A DNA stretch of 64,000 bases from Brettanomyces bruxellensis (GCF_011074885.1 NC_054689.1:2790001-2854000), one strand, 5' to 3'. Positions 1 to 10,813 are shown, counted from the stretch's first letter. Numbers and translations: made by a program. Notes: a model not told the origin generated them from the letters alone.

Positions 1-593
1 TGTATTAGGGTACATATAAGTGGAAATATATTAATGGATAAGCTTGGAGAATTGGCATTAATAAACAGTTTTTCGAAAATGCATTCATGCATAAGTCTTG
101 AAGTATGCTAATGAATGTTTAAGAGTATGTTAATACTGAAGTATGCTAATGAACACTTAAAGTATGTCGATGAACACTTAAGAGTATGTTAATCCTTGAA
201 GTACGTTAATGAGCACTTAGAGTATGTCAATACTGAAGGTATGTTAGTAAATACCTTAAGTATGTTAATACTGAAAGTATGTCAATGAACACTTAGGAGT
301 ATGCTAATCCTGAAAGTACGTTAGTAAATACTTAAGAGGTTGTTAATACTTGAAGTACGCTAATGAATACTCAACAGTACGTTAATAAACACTTAAGTAC
401 GTTAATGAATACTTAAAATATATGAATCCTAAAAGCACTTTAATGAACACTTAAAGCACGTTAATACTAAAAGCCCAGTCTTCATACTAATCTTCAAAGA
501 TCTACTTCCATATAAGTGTACAATATTAATGTACATAGTGTGCATAGTGTACATAGTGTATACAAAAAGCTAAAAAAAAACACCCCAAAGGGC
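1..593. repeat. AT-rich degenerate repeat array, no gene
   Basis: From about 80 to 480 the sequence is built from degenerate units of roughly 35-45 bp. They combine blocks such as AGTATGTTAATACTGAAG and TAATGAACACTTAAG in varying order. Units differ by point changes and small indels, so this is an old, decayed minisatellite. It lies downstream of the convergent end of the zinc-finger gene that stops at 594. I see no coding potential beyond chance open frames. Confidence 0.7.
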
Positions 594-1886
594 TCAGTAC
601 CATACACCGTTCTTCTTCTTCATGTTATGCGTGAGCATGTGGCGGAAATATGCCAAAAACCGGTTGCGGCCAACCAAGGACGGATCGCTAAGCTTTTGAA
701 TCTTGATCATCTGGTGGCATACTGGACACGTGACCGCATCCACCAGCAAACACTTTCTTCCACTTTTCATGTCTTTGGTCTCCAGCACACTTCCAATTGC
801 AGCCGGCAACGGCATCTCGGTCCCGTTGCTGTAGACCCCGTGCTGCTTGGTCACGTGATGCAAGTAAGCCGAAGTGTTCATGTTGAAGAACATCTGGCTG
901 AGGTCCAGCCTGCGATCATTAGGGTTGGGCTTGCAGTATGGGCACAATCCATTTCTGCCTCTGCGTTTATCCTCGGAGTCCGGTTGGCACCAGAAGACCT
1001 TCGGCTCGTAAAAATTCATGTTTCTCGGCATGATCACGTTGAATCGACCCGGATCGTCCTCCCGGCACTCTGGAATGCTTGAGCGGTAGTTGATCTCGAA
1101 GATCTCGCTTTCATCAATCCTTCCAAGCTGCTGCTGCGCCTCGAAATACCCCATATTCAGGTAGTTGAACGAGCAAAACGGCAAGAGATACTGCCGGACG
1201 ATCGTCTCAAAGACCCCGTCGTCGTTGGGCAAGTGTTCACTGAGGTACTCGTGACCAAGCACTGCTCTGGACCTCCTCTTGATGAGCTCGGGCTGTGCAA
1301 CGCAACAGTTCCGGCGTCTATTGAACTTTGTGCCCAGGGGAAAGACGGGGACTTCTGGAGGGAGCTGTGCCCGGCTGAACGGAGGGCTGGGGAGGCCGTC
1401 GTGCCGAATCGGGTAATACAGCAGTTCTGGAAGCTGCTCGTACAACACTTCTCCACCTAGAGGTCTGAGAACAGGTGGAAATTCCAGAGGTAGAGGTGGG
1501 AACTTTTCCCATCTTGCACCTTCATGGACCATGCCGTGATCTGCACCTAGAGTCAATATCGGTGGCTCTCTCCGCCGCTGGTCTCTTGGATCCTCTTTGT
1601 CGTCCTCCAAACTTGAAGTTTCTGGGCTGTTTTGCTGTTGGGCGTCTATTTTATCAAACGCTGGCTTTAGATTTGTGCCTGAAAGAGGTGGAACAACCTG
1701 CTCAAGCTCTTTTTTTGCGGTGGCACATGTTGAAAATGACGGAATTCCACCCGAAGGCTCCCAGACACGACTATCAAGACGGTCGGTGGTTATTCCAGTG
1801 TTTGCATTTGCGTTTGTGTTTGTAGTTGTGCTTAAATCTGAATTTATCTCCGTGTTCATCATTTCGTTTTTTCTCCAGCTATCCAT
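594..1886 (-). CDS. Rua1-type zinc-finger transcription regulator
   Basis: A 430-residue protein with an ATG at 1884-1886. The first 90 residues are Asn/Thr/Ser-rich and look disordered. The C-terminal 120 residues hold two Cys/His pairs: a GLCPYC motif followed by a tyrosine-leucine-His-His segment and an HGV motif, then a CPVC motif followed by a FRHMLTH segment. This arrangement matches what I know of the C-terminal domain of the fungal regulator Rua1, named from Ustilago. The likely role is nuclear DNA binding, but targets cannot be read from the sequence. The middle region (RPLGGEVLYEQLPELLYYP) is proline-rich. It transcribes leftwards and ends next to the repeat array at the window edge. 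Family assignment is from motif memory, not from a search. Confidence 0.65.
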   Translation of the reverse strand: MDSWRKNEMMNTEINSDLSTTTNTNANANTGITTDRLDSRVWEPSGGIPSFSTCATAKKELEQVVPPLSGTNLKPAFDKIDAQQQNSPETSSLEDDKEDPRDQRRREPPILTLGADHGMVHEGARWEKFPPLPLEFPPVLRPLGGEVLYEQLPELLYYPIRHDGLPSPPFSRAQLPPEVPVFPLGTKFNRRRNCCVAQPELIKRRSRAVLGHEYLSEHLPNDDGVFETIVRQYLLPFCSFNYLNMGYFEAQQQLGRIDESEIFEINYRSSIPECREDDPGRFNVIMPRNMNFYEPKVFWCQPDSEDKRRGRNGLCPYCKPNPNDRRLDLSQMFFNMNTSAYLHHVTKQHGVYSNGTEMPLPAAIGSVLETKDMKSGRKCLLVDAVTCPVCHQMIKIQKLSDPSLVGRNRFLAYFRHMLTHNMKKKNGVWY

Positions 1887-2413
1887 GCCACTTAATCGAT
1901 AAAAGCTGTTGGATTGGTGTCTATGTTCGCTCGGCAGAGAATATTATCGTGTGTTCGTCCATGTAGTCTGCACCAGACTAGATATATGCCCACTTTTATA
2001 TACACATGTCCAGGGAGTAAAAGTGAGGATGTTCTGTTCCTAAAAGGGAAGTCCAAAAGAAGGACTTGAAAAAATGTTTTAAAAATAAAAAAAGTAGAAC
2101 ATACTAATTTTTTCGTGCCAGGCCAGGCTACATTATTTGACTCCATGCATCTTTCACACTTTTTCTGGCGCCTAACCAGAACAAAAGTGGACCAGATACT
2201 TTTAAATTGGCCTTTCAATTTTGATCCGGTAAATCTTCTTTTTCCTATCGTCCTGAAATGTGTGCTACCTCACCTCGATGCTCATACACAGCTTGGAGAT
2301 AATGACTTACAATTACAAACTATTGACTACCACTCATCAACCAATGCTAATATGCTATTTTTTTTATTTAAAACGAGAGAGGTATAGAATTCGATACCCA
2401 TAATACAAAATTA
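1887..2413. other. Intergenic: promoter side of the Rua1-type gene
   Basis: About 530 bp between two leftward genes. It should hold the promoter of the zinc-finger gene and the 3' end of the small gene at 2414. It is AT-rich, and I see no convincing gene or RNA. Confidence 0.5.
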
Positions 2414-2710
2414 TCAGACCTGGAATGCCTCTATCTTAAGGTGAGGCTTCCTGACGATTCGCAGAAGAAACCGCTTTTTTCTAGATGCACTTTCCTTGCT
2501 TGCACTAGAAGACCCTTCTTTCTTAGAACTTGCCTTTTCGATACTATCAAGAAGTTTGATAGCAGACTCGACAACCTGATCTGGGCAGTATTTAAGATTA
2601 TCAGAGTTGACAGGAGTAGTTGGCGGGGTTTTAGGAGTGCGCTGCACAGACCTAACGGTTCCTTGTTTGAAGTTGACAAGGAGAATAAACTTCTGAGATC
2701 TTGGAGCCAT
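2414..2710 (-). CDS. Small hypothetical basic protein (98 aa)
   Basis: An ORF with an ATG at 2708-2710 encoding 98 residues. The N-terminus (APRSQKFILLVNFKQG) could form a beta hairpin. A Thr/Pro run (TPKTPPTTP) follows, then a short helical segment (VVESAIKLLDSIEKA), a Ser/Lys linker and a basic tail (SRKKRFLLRIVRKPH). I do not recognise the family. The composition is protein-like rather than random, and the ORF sits between two leftward genes with about 265 bp on its 5' side. It could be a small nuclear or RNA-binding protein, but that is a guess from charge alone. Confidence 0.45.
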   Translation of the reverse strand: MAPRSQKFILLVNFKQGTVRSVQRTPKTPPTTPVNSDNLKYCPDQVVESAIKLLDSIEKASSKKEGSSSASKESASRKKRFLLRIVRKPHLKIEAFQV

Positions 2711-2975
2711 TTTTATTTGAAACTTTGAAGAATTAGAAACGAGTTGTGGATGAAGAAAGATTCAAAAGATGCTATCGAATTGTGTTCAAAAGAGAGTCAT
2801 ATGCCTCGAATTTATACTTGCACCAACAGAACATCGATACTTGTCAGGAATCCTTGATCACTCAAAAAGTCACACTGATTTAATTAAATCGACCAATCCG
2901 CAGCAGTAAAAATTAACAGAACAGAACAAGCTAAGAAGACAGCTGAATTGAGCAATATGACATGTACGTATTTGA

Positions 2976-4514
2976 TCAGCTATTCCAACAGAATATTTCT
3001 CTGTCAACTGCTCCACAAGACACGATGAGCTCTTTTTGATCCCTATCTGTCAAAACTCCAGCTGACACAGTTTTAATTCGGCCTTTATGAGCTTGAATGG
3101 TCTCAGTAACCTTGCCATTACTGAGATCAAAACCCCTGATAAGGCCATCATTTCCCACAATCCATATTCCATTTCTTCCAGCAGGTCTAGGCATCAGAAC
3201 TGGTGTTGAAAACTTGTCCTGAGGAGTCATCGCGTTGAAGTTTGACACAATAATGTTTCTAATGATTGGAACACCTGGATCCAACTTTCCCTCTGTCTGC
3301 TTTTGGGCTAATTTATGCAAATCATTAAGCATATCCTTACGATCAACATCAAAGGCCATCCCCAAATTTGCTTCCAACATCTCTCTAATGCTTGGAAGTG
3401 CAAACGTCACTATTCTCAGGTATGGTGTATGATTTGTTGCAATTGAGACAAGACCACTAGATGATTCGGCGATCGCCATTGGATGAAAAACGTGGCTTGA
3501 AAACTCTGAATCATTTAGTGAGAGCTTGGCAAGTTCAACTATAGATTCAACATCATTTTTCTCATTTTGCCGATCAACTGTGAAAACATGAATCAAAGAA
3601 CTGTCAACACGCCCAACGAGAATTATTGGAAGCTTCAACTCTTCATCCGCAAGCACTGCAACGCATGTTCCTTGTGTTGGTAGCGTAATTCTGCCAATGA
3701 CTTGCAGATGCGGATCGCTTCTTTCATTGGCCACTTTACATACCACTAATCGGCAATCCCAACCCAGCGAGCAAAAGTATCCAGCCCCAAACTCAAAGGA
3801 GTGGTAGTTTACTGCAGTAATCAACTTACGATGAAGATCAATACTCTCTCCGGTCAATGAAATCCCGTATCTACCAGTGTTGGCATCTTTTTGAACTGTG
3901 CTTATTGAAAGATTACCATTCATACTGCAAATCAGCACATATCCAGTGCCAGGAATACATGCCATAGCTTTAACTGGAGATCTGCCTGCAAGGCCTTCTT
4001 CCTTAACAAGAACTTGCTGCTTTTCCAAGTCGTATATACAGATAGACCGGCTGCTTGTACTGAAAAGTCCAACTGTCTTCACCCCACCATCTAAGGTCAC
4101 GTGATCAACCTTTGAAAAGATCACTAGTGTTTTGTCAAACAAGTCGATTTCTGCACTTTTCTCGGGCGTGCCGACCGTCCATCTCCCAATGCTGATGTGC
4201 TTTTCAGAAATTAATCGTTGTTGCTCCACCGTGAAGGCTGAATTAATGCTACTTGTTGCATTTCTGGCGGTGCTGGCTCTAATCGGCAAGGTAGCATTGC
4301 TGGCATTGCTAGACTTCGCATCAGGTTCCTCTGCCGAATTCTCGAGACCTCGAAATTTAAGGTAGTCCTTCACCAACACAGTGAGTGACTCATCAATGCT
4401 TTCCGTGTTGAATTTCCTGTTGACCTCAATCTCAAACGCTCGTAATGTATTGCTAAGGCTGTGCTGCTTCAAATAGTGTGCAATTAGCTTTTGGACGTAC
4501 AAATCTTCGTCCAT
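2976..4514 (-). CDS. LisH-domain protein with probable beta-propeller
   Basis: A 512-residue protein with its ATG at 4512-4514. Residues 1-35 form a LisH-type motif (LIAHYLKQHSLSNTLRAFE), a dimerisation helix pair found in many WD-repeat proteins. The rest has repeated short beta-strand blocks ending in tryptophan or aspartate. Examples are GYFCSLGWDCRLVVCK and, near the end, GRNGIWIVGNDGLIRGFD and EIFCWNS, which suggest a WD40-like propeller with poorly conserved repeats. I do not recognise a specific orthologue. It is divergent from RPS23 across a 780 bp promoter region. Confidence 0.6.
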   Translation of the reverse strand: MDEDLYVQKLIAHYLKQHSLSNTLRAFEIEVNRKFNTESIDESLTVLVKDYLKFRGLENSAEEPDAKSSNASNATLPIRASTARNATSSINSAFTVEQQRLISEKHISIGRWTVGTPEKSAEIDLFDKTLVIFSKVDHVTLDGGVKTVGLFSTSSRSICIYDLEKQQVLVKEEGLAGRSPVKAMACIPGTGYVLICSMNGNLSISTVQKDANTGRYGISLTGESIDLHRKLITAVNYHSFEFGAGYFCSLGWDCRLVVCKVANERSDPHLQVIGRITLPTQGTCVAVLADEELKLPIILVGRVDSSLIHVFTVDRQNEKNDVESIVELAKLSLNDSEFSSHVFHPMAIAESSSGLVSIATNHTPYLRIVTFALPSIREMLEANLGMAFDVDRKDMLNDLHKLAQKQTEGKLDPGVPIIRNIIVSNFNAMTPQDKFSTPVLMPRPAGRNGIWIVGNDGLIRGFDLSNGKVTETIQAHKGRIKTVSAGVLTDRDQKELIVSCGAVDREIFCWNS

Positions 4515-5293
4515 AGTACGAGAAGTAGGATCTAAACGACACGGAATGCAGAAATCGGAATGCTGACTAAACCAATGCTGATCTGTGGCTTTGATTGGCA
4601 GTTATTTATGGCACTATTGTGAGCTTGCATCTCCGATAAGATATAGGATGAAATAATCGTAGTCGCGCTAAAGAGGCACGTCGATCGACGTGATAATAAA
4701 AATTGCGGTCGGGTTATTTATCGAGGTGCGAGGTGTAGATTTCAGGATGGAGTCGTAAGGGGTGGAAGGAGAATGAAAAGGAAGCAAAAAAGCTTGGAAA
4801 GGGGTGGGGTATATACTCAGTTTATAGGCAATATAATTGAATATGGTTGATGCAATTAATTCAGGGAGGAATATGCAAGTTGCTCAAGCAATGTAATGGA
4901 GGTGCCTCATAATGCTTTAATATTCGCAGTCACAAGGCCCCAGCAGCAGGATAAGTTCGCGGGGTGGAATATCAGCTTTACCGGGAAGTGGGATCTCCGA
5001 ATTAAGGGGAGCGAAAAAAAGACAGGGCAAGGCAGGGTTGGAAGTGTAAGGAGATTTTTCTCCTAGCAAGCGGACAATAGGCGAGGCAGTGTGCGGCAAG
5101 TGAAAAATTTTGATTTCGGAACAGCGAAAAAAAAAAAACCGATTCACCAGGAAGAGCGAGAGAAAAAAAAAAAATTATATACAGATGAGGATTAAAGAGA
5201 TAAGTACACTCTCACAGAAGAGCATCACTAATAAAAGTTAGAGAAAGTCTTTTGGACCGTATCAACAGCCAAGGAAGCTTTTTTATATTCAAC
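4515..5293. promoter_or_regulatory. Divergent promoter of LisH/WD gene and RPS23
   Basis: A 779 bp gap between head-to-head genes. It contains a perfect 16-bp palindrome, CACGTCGATCGACGTG, at 4677-4692. Two long poly(A) runs lie near 5126-5138 and 5164-5174, the second about 120 bp before the RPS23 start; such poly(dA:dT) tracts are typical nucleosome-depleting elements of ribosomal protein promoters. I see no additional gene. Confidence 0.5.
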
Positions 5294-5731
5294 ATGGGTA
5301 AAGGAAAGCCAAGAGGACTTAACTCCGCCAGAAAGCTCAGAACCAAGAGAAGAAACAACAAGTGGGCAGACTCGTTGTACAAGTCTAGATTGCTTGGTAC
5401 TGCATACAAGTCATCTCCATTTGCAGGTGCTTCTCACGCAAAGGGTATCGTCTTGGAAAAATTGGGTGTCGAATCCAAACAGCCAAACTCCGCTATCAGA
5501 AAGTGTGTGAGGGTGCAATTGGTCAAGAACGGTAAGAAGGTTACTGCTTTCGTTCCAAACGATGGTTGTTTGAACTACGTTGATGAGAACGATGAGGTTT
5601 TGCTTGCCGGATTCGGTAGAAGAGGTAGAGCTAAGGGTGATCTTCCCGGTGTTAGATTCAAGGTTGTCAAGGTTGCCGGTGTGTCTTTGTCCGCTTTGTG
5701 GAAGGAGAAGAAGGAGAAGCCAAGAACCTAA
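5294..5731 (+). CDS. RPS23: 40S ribosomal protein uS12 (Rps23)
   Basis: A protein of 145 residues, exactly the usual length for eukaryotic uS12, starting MGKGKPRGL at the ATG at 5294. An in-frame upstream start would add 14 residues that are not part of the family. The signature decoding-centre segments [10 protein letters not shown] and VPNDGCLN are intact, including the proline-asparagine turn whose proline is hydroxylated in yeast. It acts in the small subunit at the decoding centre. The coding region is uninterrupted here, whereas the S. cerevisiae RPS23 genes have an intron. Codon use is strongly biased (AGA for Arg, TTG for Leu, GGT for Gly), as expected for high expression. Confidence 0.97.
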   Translation: MGKGKPRGLNSARKLRTKRRNNKWADSLYKSRLLGTAYKSSPFAGASHAKGIVLEKLGVESKQPNSAIRKCVRVQLVKNGKKVTAFVPNDGCLNYVDENDEVLLAGFGRRGRAKGDLPGVRFKVVKVAGVSLSALWKEKKEKPRT

Positions 5732-6192
5732 TTGGCTGCACTGTTCTCTGTTATAATGCTCATACGAAGATCTATACAGGCATTTCAATATAATCTGTTA
5801 CAAAAGTATGCTACTGCGTGTACGATGGTGTAGGGTAGTTGGGTGCGTGATGTCTTGAGGTACGACAGGAATGTAGTGACTGGTAATAACAGTATTTATT
5901 GCTGGAGTGGGTTCAACATTCGTACTTAGTGTATTTATTGCTGGAGATATCCATCCTTTGTAGGTATAGTGCTTTTTATATTGAACGTACAAAGATAAGG
6001 AACGCTACGGAATATTAGAGAGTATGAAATGCTAAAGAGCAGAAAATATTAAAGAGTATGGAATGCCTATGATTGAATATTAAAGACTATGGAATAGAGT
6101 ACGAGATATCAAACAGTATAAACACAAACTACATCTACTACACTACCACAAATCTTTATAATACCATTCCCATATATATACTTCACACACAA
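5732..6192. other. Convergent intergenic region, RPS23 and IWS1 3' ends
   Basis: A 461 bp AT-rich spacer between two genes that face each other, so it should carry both terminator regions. It contains short imperfect repeats such as AGAGTATGGAAT and TATTTATTGCTGGAG. I see no gene. Confidence 0.5.
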
Positions 6193-7407
6193 TTAAAATG
6201 CATTCACACCCTTACCTTCAATAGAAACACCGCCCTTCTTCTTCGACGACTTCTTTTGCGACAAGTGCGTCAGCTTCTGGTTCAATCTCTTGAATCTTTC
6301 ATCTCTACTAAGAGACGATCCGATTCCCATTGCTGCAACTGTCGATCTTCCACTTCTCCGCAGTTCATCCACATTAACCTGCGGTGCAATACTGTAAACT
6401 TTCGCAGAAACTTCTGGAGCTGCTGCCCTCTTTCTCCTGTCTGCACTTTCCTGATAAAGCGTCTTTCTGACTGCTTTTTTGTGAGTGTCTGCACCTGAGT
6501 GTAATCTCTGGTCTGCCTTGAGCTTTTCGATGTTAAACGAGGCGGTTGGCACTCTCTTTGCCCTGTAATTGTCAGATCTGCCCATGATCGGCCTGGTCCA
6601 GTCTGAAATGAGCTTCTCCGCCGTTCTTTTTAGAATCGGATCGACAATTGGCGACTTCTGATAGAAAACCATCACTTTTCCAAGTCCTGACTCTCTTAAA
6701 TGAATAGTTTTGATCGGGAGTTTCGTCAACTCGATAATAAGCGTTCTCTGAATCTCGTAAGATGGCAAAGATCCGTCCGGAAGAGGCTCAAGCCAAATTC
6801 TCACCGCTTCTAGCATGTTATTATCCAAGATTGAATCGTATAATGCCGATTTCAAAAGCGTCTCTTTCACTTTTGGCAGTAACCGAAGCTTGTGTGTGGC
6901 TGGCTTGTGTGCATTGACACATTCGATATCATCATATGCAGCATCTTTCATTGCATTCTTCAAACTTCCAATTGCCTCATCTTGCATTGCTTCCAAATCA
7001 ACTTCATTTTTCTTTCTTCTTTTCGTTGGCTTCTTCATTGCTGCCGCAAATTTCTCCTCAAAAGTCATTTTTCTGTTCTCTGGGTCCTCTCCCGTATCAT
7101 CAATGCTCTCTTTTGCCTCCTCTTTCTGCATTTTACCACTTGCCTCTTCATCTGCTGCATCTATACTTGTTGTCTCCTTTTCCTCCACATTCTCCTTTGA
7201 AGATGACTCTGGCTTCTTGTGCTTGCTCAACTTAGCCACGTCTTCCTCCAAATCAGCCTCATCATCTAACAAACTCTCGCTCAATTCCTTTTTAGCTTCC
7301 ACTTTAGGTGCTTCTTCTTGCGAATCCGTAGAACTGGTAGCTTTTTCTAGAATTTCCACATCTTTCTCCTCGCCTTTTATCTGTTTTTTCTCTTCTGTGT
7401 CCGACAT
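6193..7407 (-). CDS. SPN1: Transcription elongation factor Iws1/Spn1
   Basis: A 404-residue protein with ATG at 7405-7407. The N-terminal half is acidic and Lys/Glu-rich, as in Iws1 proteins where it binds histones and Spt6. Residues from about 195 to 300 are the conserved TFIIS N-terminal-like helical domain (MLEAVRIWLEPLPDGSLPSY, then KLPIKTIHLRESGLGKVMVF). The conserved tail follows, with ISDWTRPIMGRSDNYR. In yeast the protein travels with RNA polymerase II and Spt6 and affects chromatin and mRNA processing. Length is close to S. cerevisiae Spn1 (410). It is convergent with RPS23. Confidence 0.95.
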   Translation of the reverse strand: MSDTEEKKQIKGEEKDVEILEKATSSTDSQEEAPKVEAKKELSESLLDDEADLEEDVAKLSKHKKPESSSKENVEEKETTSIDAADEEASGKMQKEEAKESIDDTGEDPENRKMTFEEKFAAAMKKPTKRRKKNEVDLEAMQDEAIGSLKNAMKDAAYDDIECVNAHKPATHKLRLLPKVKETLLKSALYDSILDNNMLEAVRIWLEPLPDGSLPSYEIQRTLIIELTKLPIKTIHLRESGLGKVMVFYQKSPIVDPILKRTAEKLISDWTRPIMGRSDNYRAKRVPTASFNIEKLKADQRLHSGADTHKKAVRKTLYQESADRRKRAAAPEVSAKVYSIAPQVNVDELRRSGRSTVAAMGIGSSLSRDERFKRLNQKLTHLSQKKSSKKKGGVSIEGKGVNAF

Positions 7408-9370
7408 CCTTACTCAGACTTGATGATCTTCTCACTTATGCCAAATTGAGCCTTGTTCAAGCTTTTCAAGTGCAAGTCTGTAAACGATGAAATCCAGATG
7501 TGCCTTTTTTTCGCCGCTTGCTTTCCACCAGACCTTTTTTTTTTTTTGAATTACGAAAATCCACAGAACACTATCAATTCCAAGCCACACCCGTACACCA
7601 AAAGGACAGATAATTCTATGATCATTTTTACAGATGCTGCACCTACACAGTAGTCTGCAAACAAAGTAAATAGAATTGCAATTCATTGGGTTTCAAGTCA
7701 CCCCATTTCTTCAGCTCTACATTAAACGGCTACAAGGATATTCAGGCCCAACGCACACCTGTTGGTTTCTGCCTATTTCCCGCAGCTGGAAAAATTCGAA
7801 ATGTTTACGTCATATATACGACAAGGATGAAGTCAGCATCACTATAAGCTTCGCCTCGTTTGGATATCAAACATTCGATGTAATAATTAAATTTAAATTA
7901 AATTTAGATATTCGATACACGGCGATGCGAAGATCGTGAAGTGGAGAAAGAAGGGGGCTTGACAGATGAGAAATGAGAAATGAAAATTTGCAAGGGTCGG
8001 AAATTAAACTGCATTAAGCTATATGGTGAATGGTCACAGAGTGTGTCTGATAAACTGTGGCTATGCAAGATGAAAATCATCTCGATAACGGTTACAGAAA
8101 GAAAGAAAGCTTGCCGAGCAAAGCGAGTACAGGTTAATATCCGCTCTATCTCCGCTCCATTGTTTATCCTGGGAAAGGGCTGACTGCATTTTTTGCTTTA
8201 TCCGGAGTGGTCTGACAGCATATTGGACATTTCAACCGTTTTAAAATTCTAAGCTTTGGATTCCATTGTTTTTCAAGATGTTCGCGTAGAAAAATCCGAG
8301 GATTGTCTATTATCTCTTATAGGGGGAGAAAAAAGATTCGCCGGGCAGGTGAGAAAGATATATGAATGAATAAGCAAAATAAAGCCATTTATTACATTAT
8401 GTTAAAGTAGAGGGTTAGATTTACGGGATGATGCCCCCAAAAACTCATCAAACCCCATGCTTGAGGTATAGACTATCACACCATTAATTGAACACTAACC
8501 GCTCGCCCGTCCTATTCAAAGATTTGTCGGATGATAAAAACAGTCAAGTCCAAAGCCATTTCAAAATCCCCGTACTCAGTCATTTCATTTATCCGGCATC
8601 GAATTATAATGCAATTCATGGATTCACGGTTCTTTATCGTGTTTTTGTGATTACACCCAAGAGCATTCATTGTTTTTCCAAGAGTGGATTTTTAGTATTT
8701 ACAAACGCATTCGCAAAATTAGCGCCAAGTAACTAAGTGGTTGGTATTTTTTTTTTTTTTTGGCTGCTATACATACTTCTTGGCCAGCGCTAAAAAAAGA
8801 ATCGCAGAAGTACAACATCATGTATATTTGAGTAGAGATCAGCCGATCGATCACTAATTAGGGTTTTCAGGGAGGCATTTTCTGTCCCCGGATATCATCA
8901 TCAATGCATTCAGGCGCTAATCATACATTCTTTGGTCAGTGATAAATAATGTTGGCCGTACTTGCGTCCTCCTCACACGTTTCTTTTTGCTCTCTATTTG
9001 GATTTACCAATTCCCCTTTTTTTTTTGTTCGAAATCGGTATTGTTTCCCCTGCTGGTCCCAACAGTTGACATAAAAAAAAGATGTGGCTATTTATAACCG
9101 GAACAATTTCCGACTTCCGATATGATTGCAGCGTAAGTTACATGTAGCTTTTCACAATATTCAAGCTGCCTTCCTGCCATTAACCTTGCAAGAAGTTCCA
9201 AGCCAAAAGGAGGGACGAATTCAAGCATCACGATAAAGTCCGCTGTTCCCAGGTTTGAGGTTTTGCATTTGCTTTTGCACACTCACGCTTTTTCCAGTGC
9301 TTTTTTTTTCACATTTCACCATCGACCGAATTTTCGCATTCCCAAAAGTTTACGCCAGCAGTCCCGCAGC
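7408..9370. other. Long divergent intergenic region (about 2 kb)
   Basis: Promoter space of IWS1 (left) and the acetyltransferase-family gene (right). It contains a T-run near 8746-8761 and short open frames lacking ATG starts. One leftward open frame at 9088-9282 is protein-like in composition but starts with GTG and overlaps the probable acetyltransferase promoter, so I do not call it. No RNA gene was recognised. Confidence 0.45.
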
Positions 9371-10813
9371 ATGCCGTCCAAAGCCAGACCCACAGGAGGA
9401 ATCGAACAGTACTCTTATTTTCGTGACAGATTCAACTGCTATCGCAACATTGTGTGCTACGCCGAATTCTCGTCGGATATAACTCGGCAGCACCTGTTTC
9501 TTTCCCTCCGGTCGCTCATATCCGAAGTGAATGGACTAGCTGTAAACACAAGAAATGAAGGTTCGGTCATCTGCCCATTAGAGACCATCAAGTTCGGAGA
9601 TGTTGCCGAATTCAGGCAGATCGACGACCATTTCGACGTCGAGAAGACTATTAGCCAGCTGCACGACCTTCGTTTCCCGGTGGATACCGACAAACCACTC
9701 TGGAAAGTGGTTGTGTATGGGGAAAATCGCGTTTTTTTCGTGAGTGATCACACGATCTGTGACGGAAGAGGCCTCGCGTACTTTATGAGTGGCTTGACGG
9801 ACCACTTGAACTTGACTCGGGGCGAAAAAGCCAAGCAGCAGGAGCTCAAGGTGTCGGAAGACTCGGCTGTGTTCGAACTTGGGCAGATTGAGCGTTTCTA
9901 CATAACAGACAGCCTTGAAAAATATGTGACGAAGAAGAAAAGCGCATCTTTCATATTTCACACGATTGTAGAAAACGTCGGGCCTCGCTGGATGGCTCAT
10001 ATATTTAGAACCAGGCACCTATACGAGTTTGATCTTTCCGGGAAGCCGCTTCCTATTCCGGACAACATTTCACCATCCATGCACACGCAGGTGGAAGTTG
10101 TGAGAATCGGAAAACCGGCTTTGGACAACCTTCTGCAGACAGGGAAGAAACACGGTGTCAAACTAACGGTTTTGTTGGTGTACCTCATCGCCAAGATCTT
10201 AAAGAAGATCGTGATCGAGTCTGATCCGCACAGATACAAGGCAACCGAGAATTATGACTTGGAGTATGCTATTCCGGTCGATGGCAGGTCTTTTGTCGAT
10301 GTTAAGGAGGTGCAAAACAGAGAGCCTGACTTTGTGAAAGGGTTTGGCAACTTTGCTTCCAGCGTGAGTCTGAAAACACCGTCTGCTGCCATTTCCCTGG
10401 ATCCAAATACGATTGACTGGCCGTTGGTCCGGGCCATGCAGAAGAAATTGGCCGATATGCTTGCGAAGAAGGAAAACTTGTCGTTGCTAGGCGTTTTGTC
10501 GTTTGTTGACGTCAAGGATTACATAAAAGGTCTATCTGACCAGAGAAATAAAGCTTTCGAAGGCCACTACCTCGAGGTTTCCAACTTGGGATACTTCAAG
10601 TTCAACGAAAAGGTCCCAGAAGATGGCTTCCAAGTCAAGGATGTCATTTTTTCGCAGAGTGTCTGTGTCACCGGTGCATTGATAGATGCTAATGTCATCG
10701 GCTTTGAAAATGGACTAAGGATAGCTCTTGGCTGGGATACAAATCTGCCATTTGCAAAAAGCGTTAACGGAATTGCCGAGACTGTTCGCACCTCTCTTGA
10801 GAATGTGAAATGA
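9371..10813 (+). CDS. Alcohol acetyltransferase-family protein (Atf/Sli1-like)
   Basis: I place the start at the ATG at 9371 (MPSKARPTGGIEQYSYFRDR), giving 480 residues. The frame is open to an earlier ATG at 9263, but the added residues look like a translated promoter. The family's catalytic HxxxDG motif is present as H127-TIC-D131-G. The N-terminal YSYFRDRFNCYRNIV segment and the C-terminal NGLRIALGWD segment also fit the yeast AATase family (Atf1, Atf2, Sli1). Members transfer acetyl groups from acetyl-CoA to alcohols, sterols or sphingoid-base analogues. I cannot tell which substrate this one uses. No signal peptide is evident. Confidence 0.75.
   Translation: MPSKARPTGGIEQYSYFRDRFNCYRNIVCYAEFSSDITRQHLFLSLRSLISEVNGLAVNTRNEGSVICPLETIKFGDVAEFRQIDDHFDVEKTISQLHDLRFPVDTDKPLWKVVVYGENRVFFVSDHTICDGRGLAYFMSGLTDHLNLTRGEKAKQQELKVSEDSAVFELGQIERFYITDSLEKYVTKKKSASFIFHTIVENVGPRWMAHIFRTRHLYEFDLSGKPLPIPDNISPSMHTQVEVVRIGKPALDNLLQTGKKHGVKLTVLLVYLIAKILKKIVIESDPHRYKATENYDLEYAIPVDGRSFVDVKEVQNREPDFVKGFGNFASSVSLKTPSAAISLDPNTIDWPLVRAMQKKLADMLAKKENLSLLGVLSFVDVKDYIKGLSDQRNKAFEGHYLEVSNLGYFKFNEKVPEDGFQVKDVIFSQSVCVTGALIDANVIGFENGLRIALGWDTNLPFAKSVNGIAETVRTSLENVK

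Noticed and set aside
9263..9370. Upstream ATG extension of the acetyltransferase-family protein.
   Set aside because: The added 36 residues are low-complexity His/Phe-rich translation of a T-rich promoter; the family start fits the ATG at 9371.
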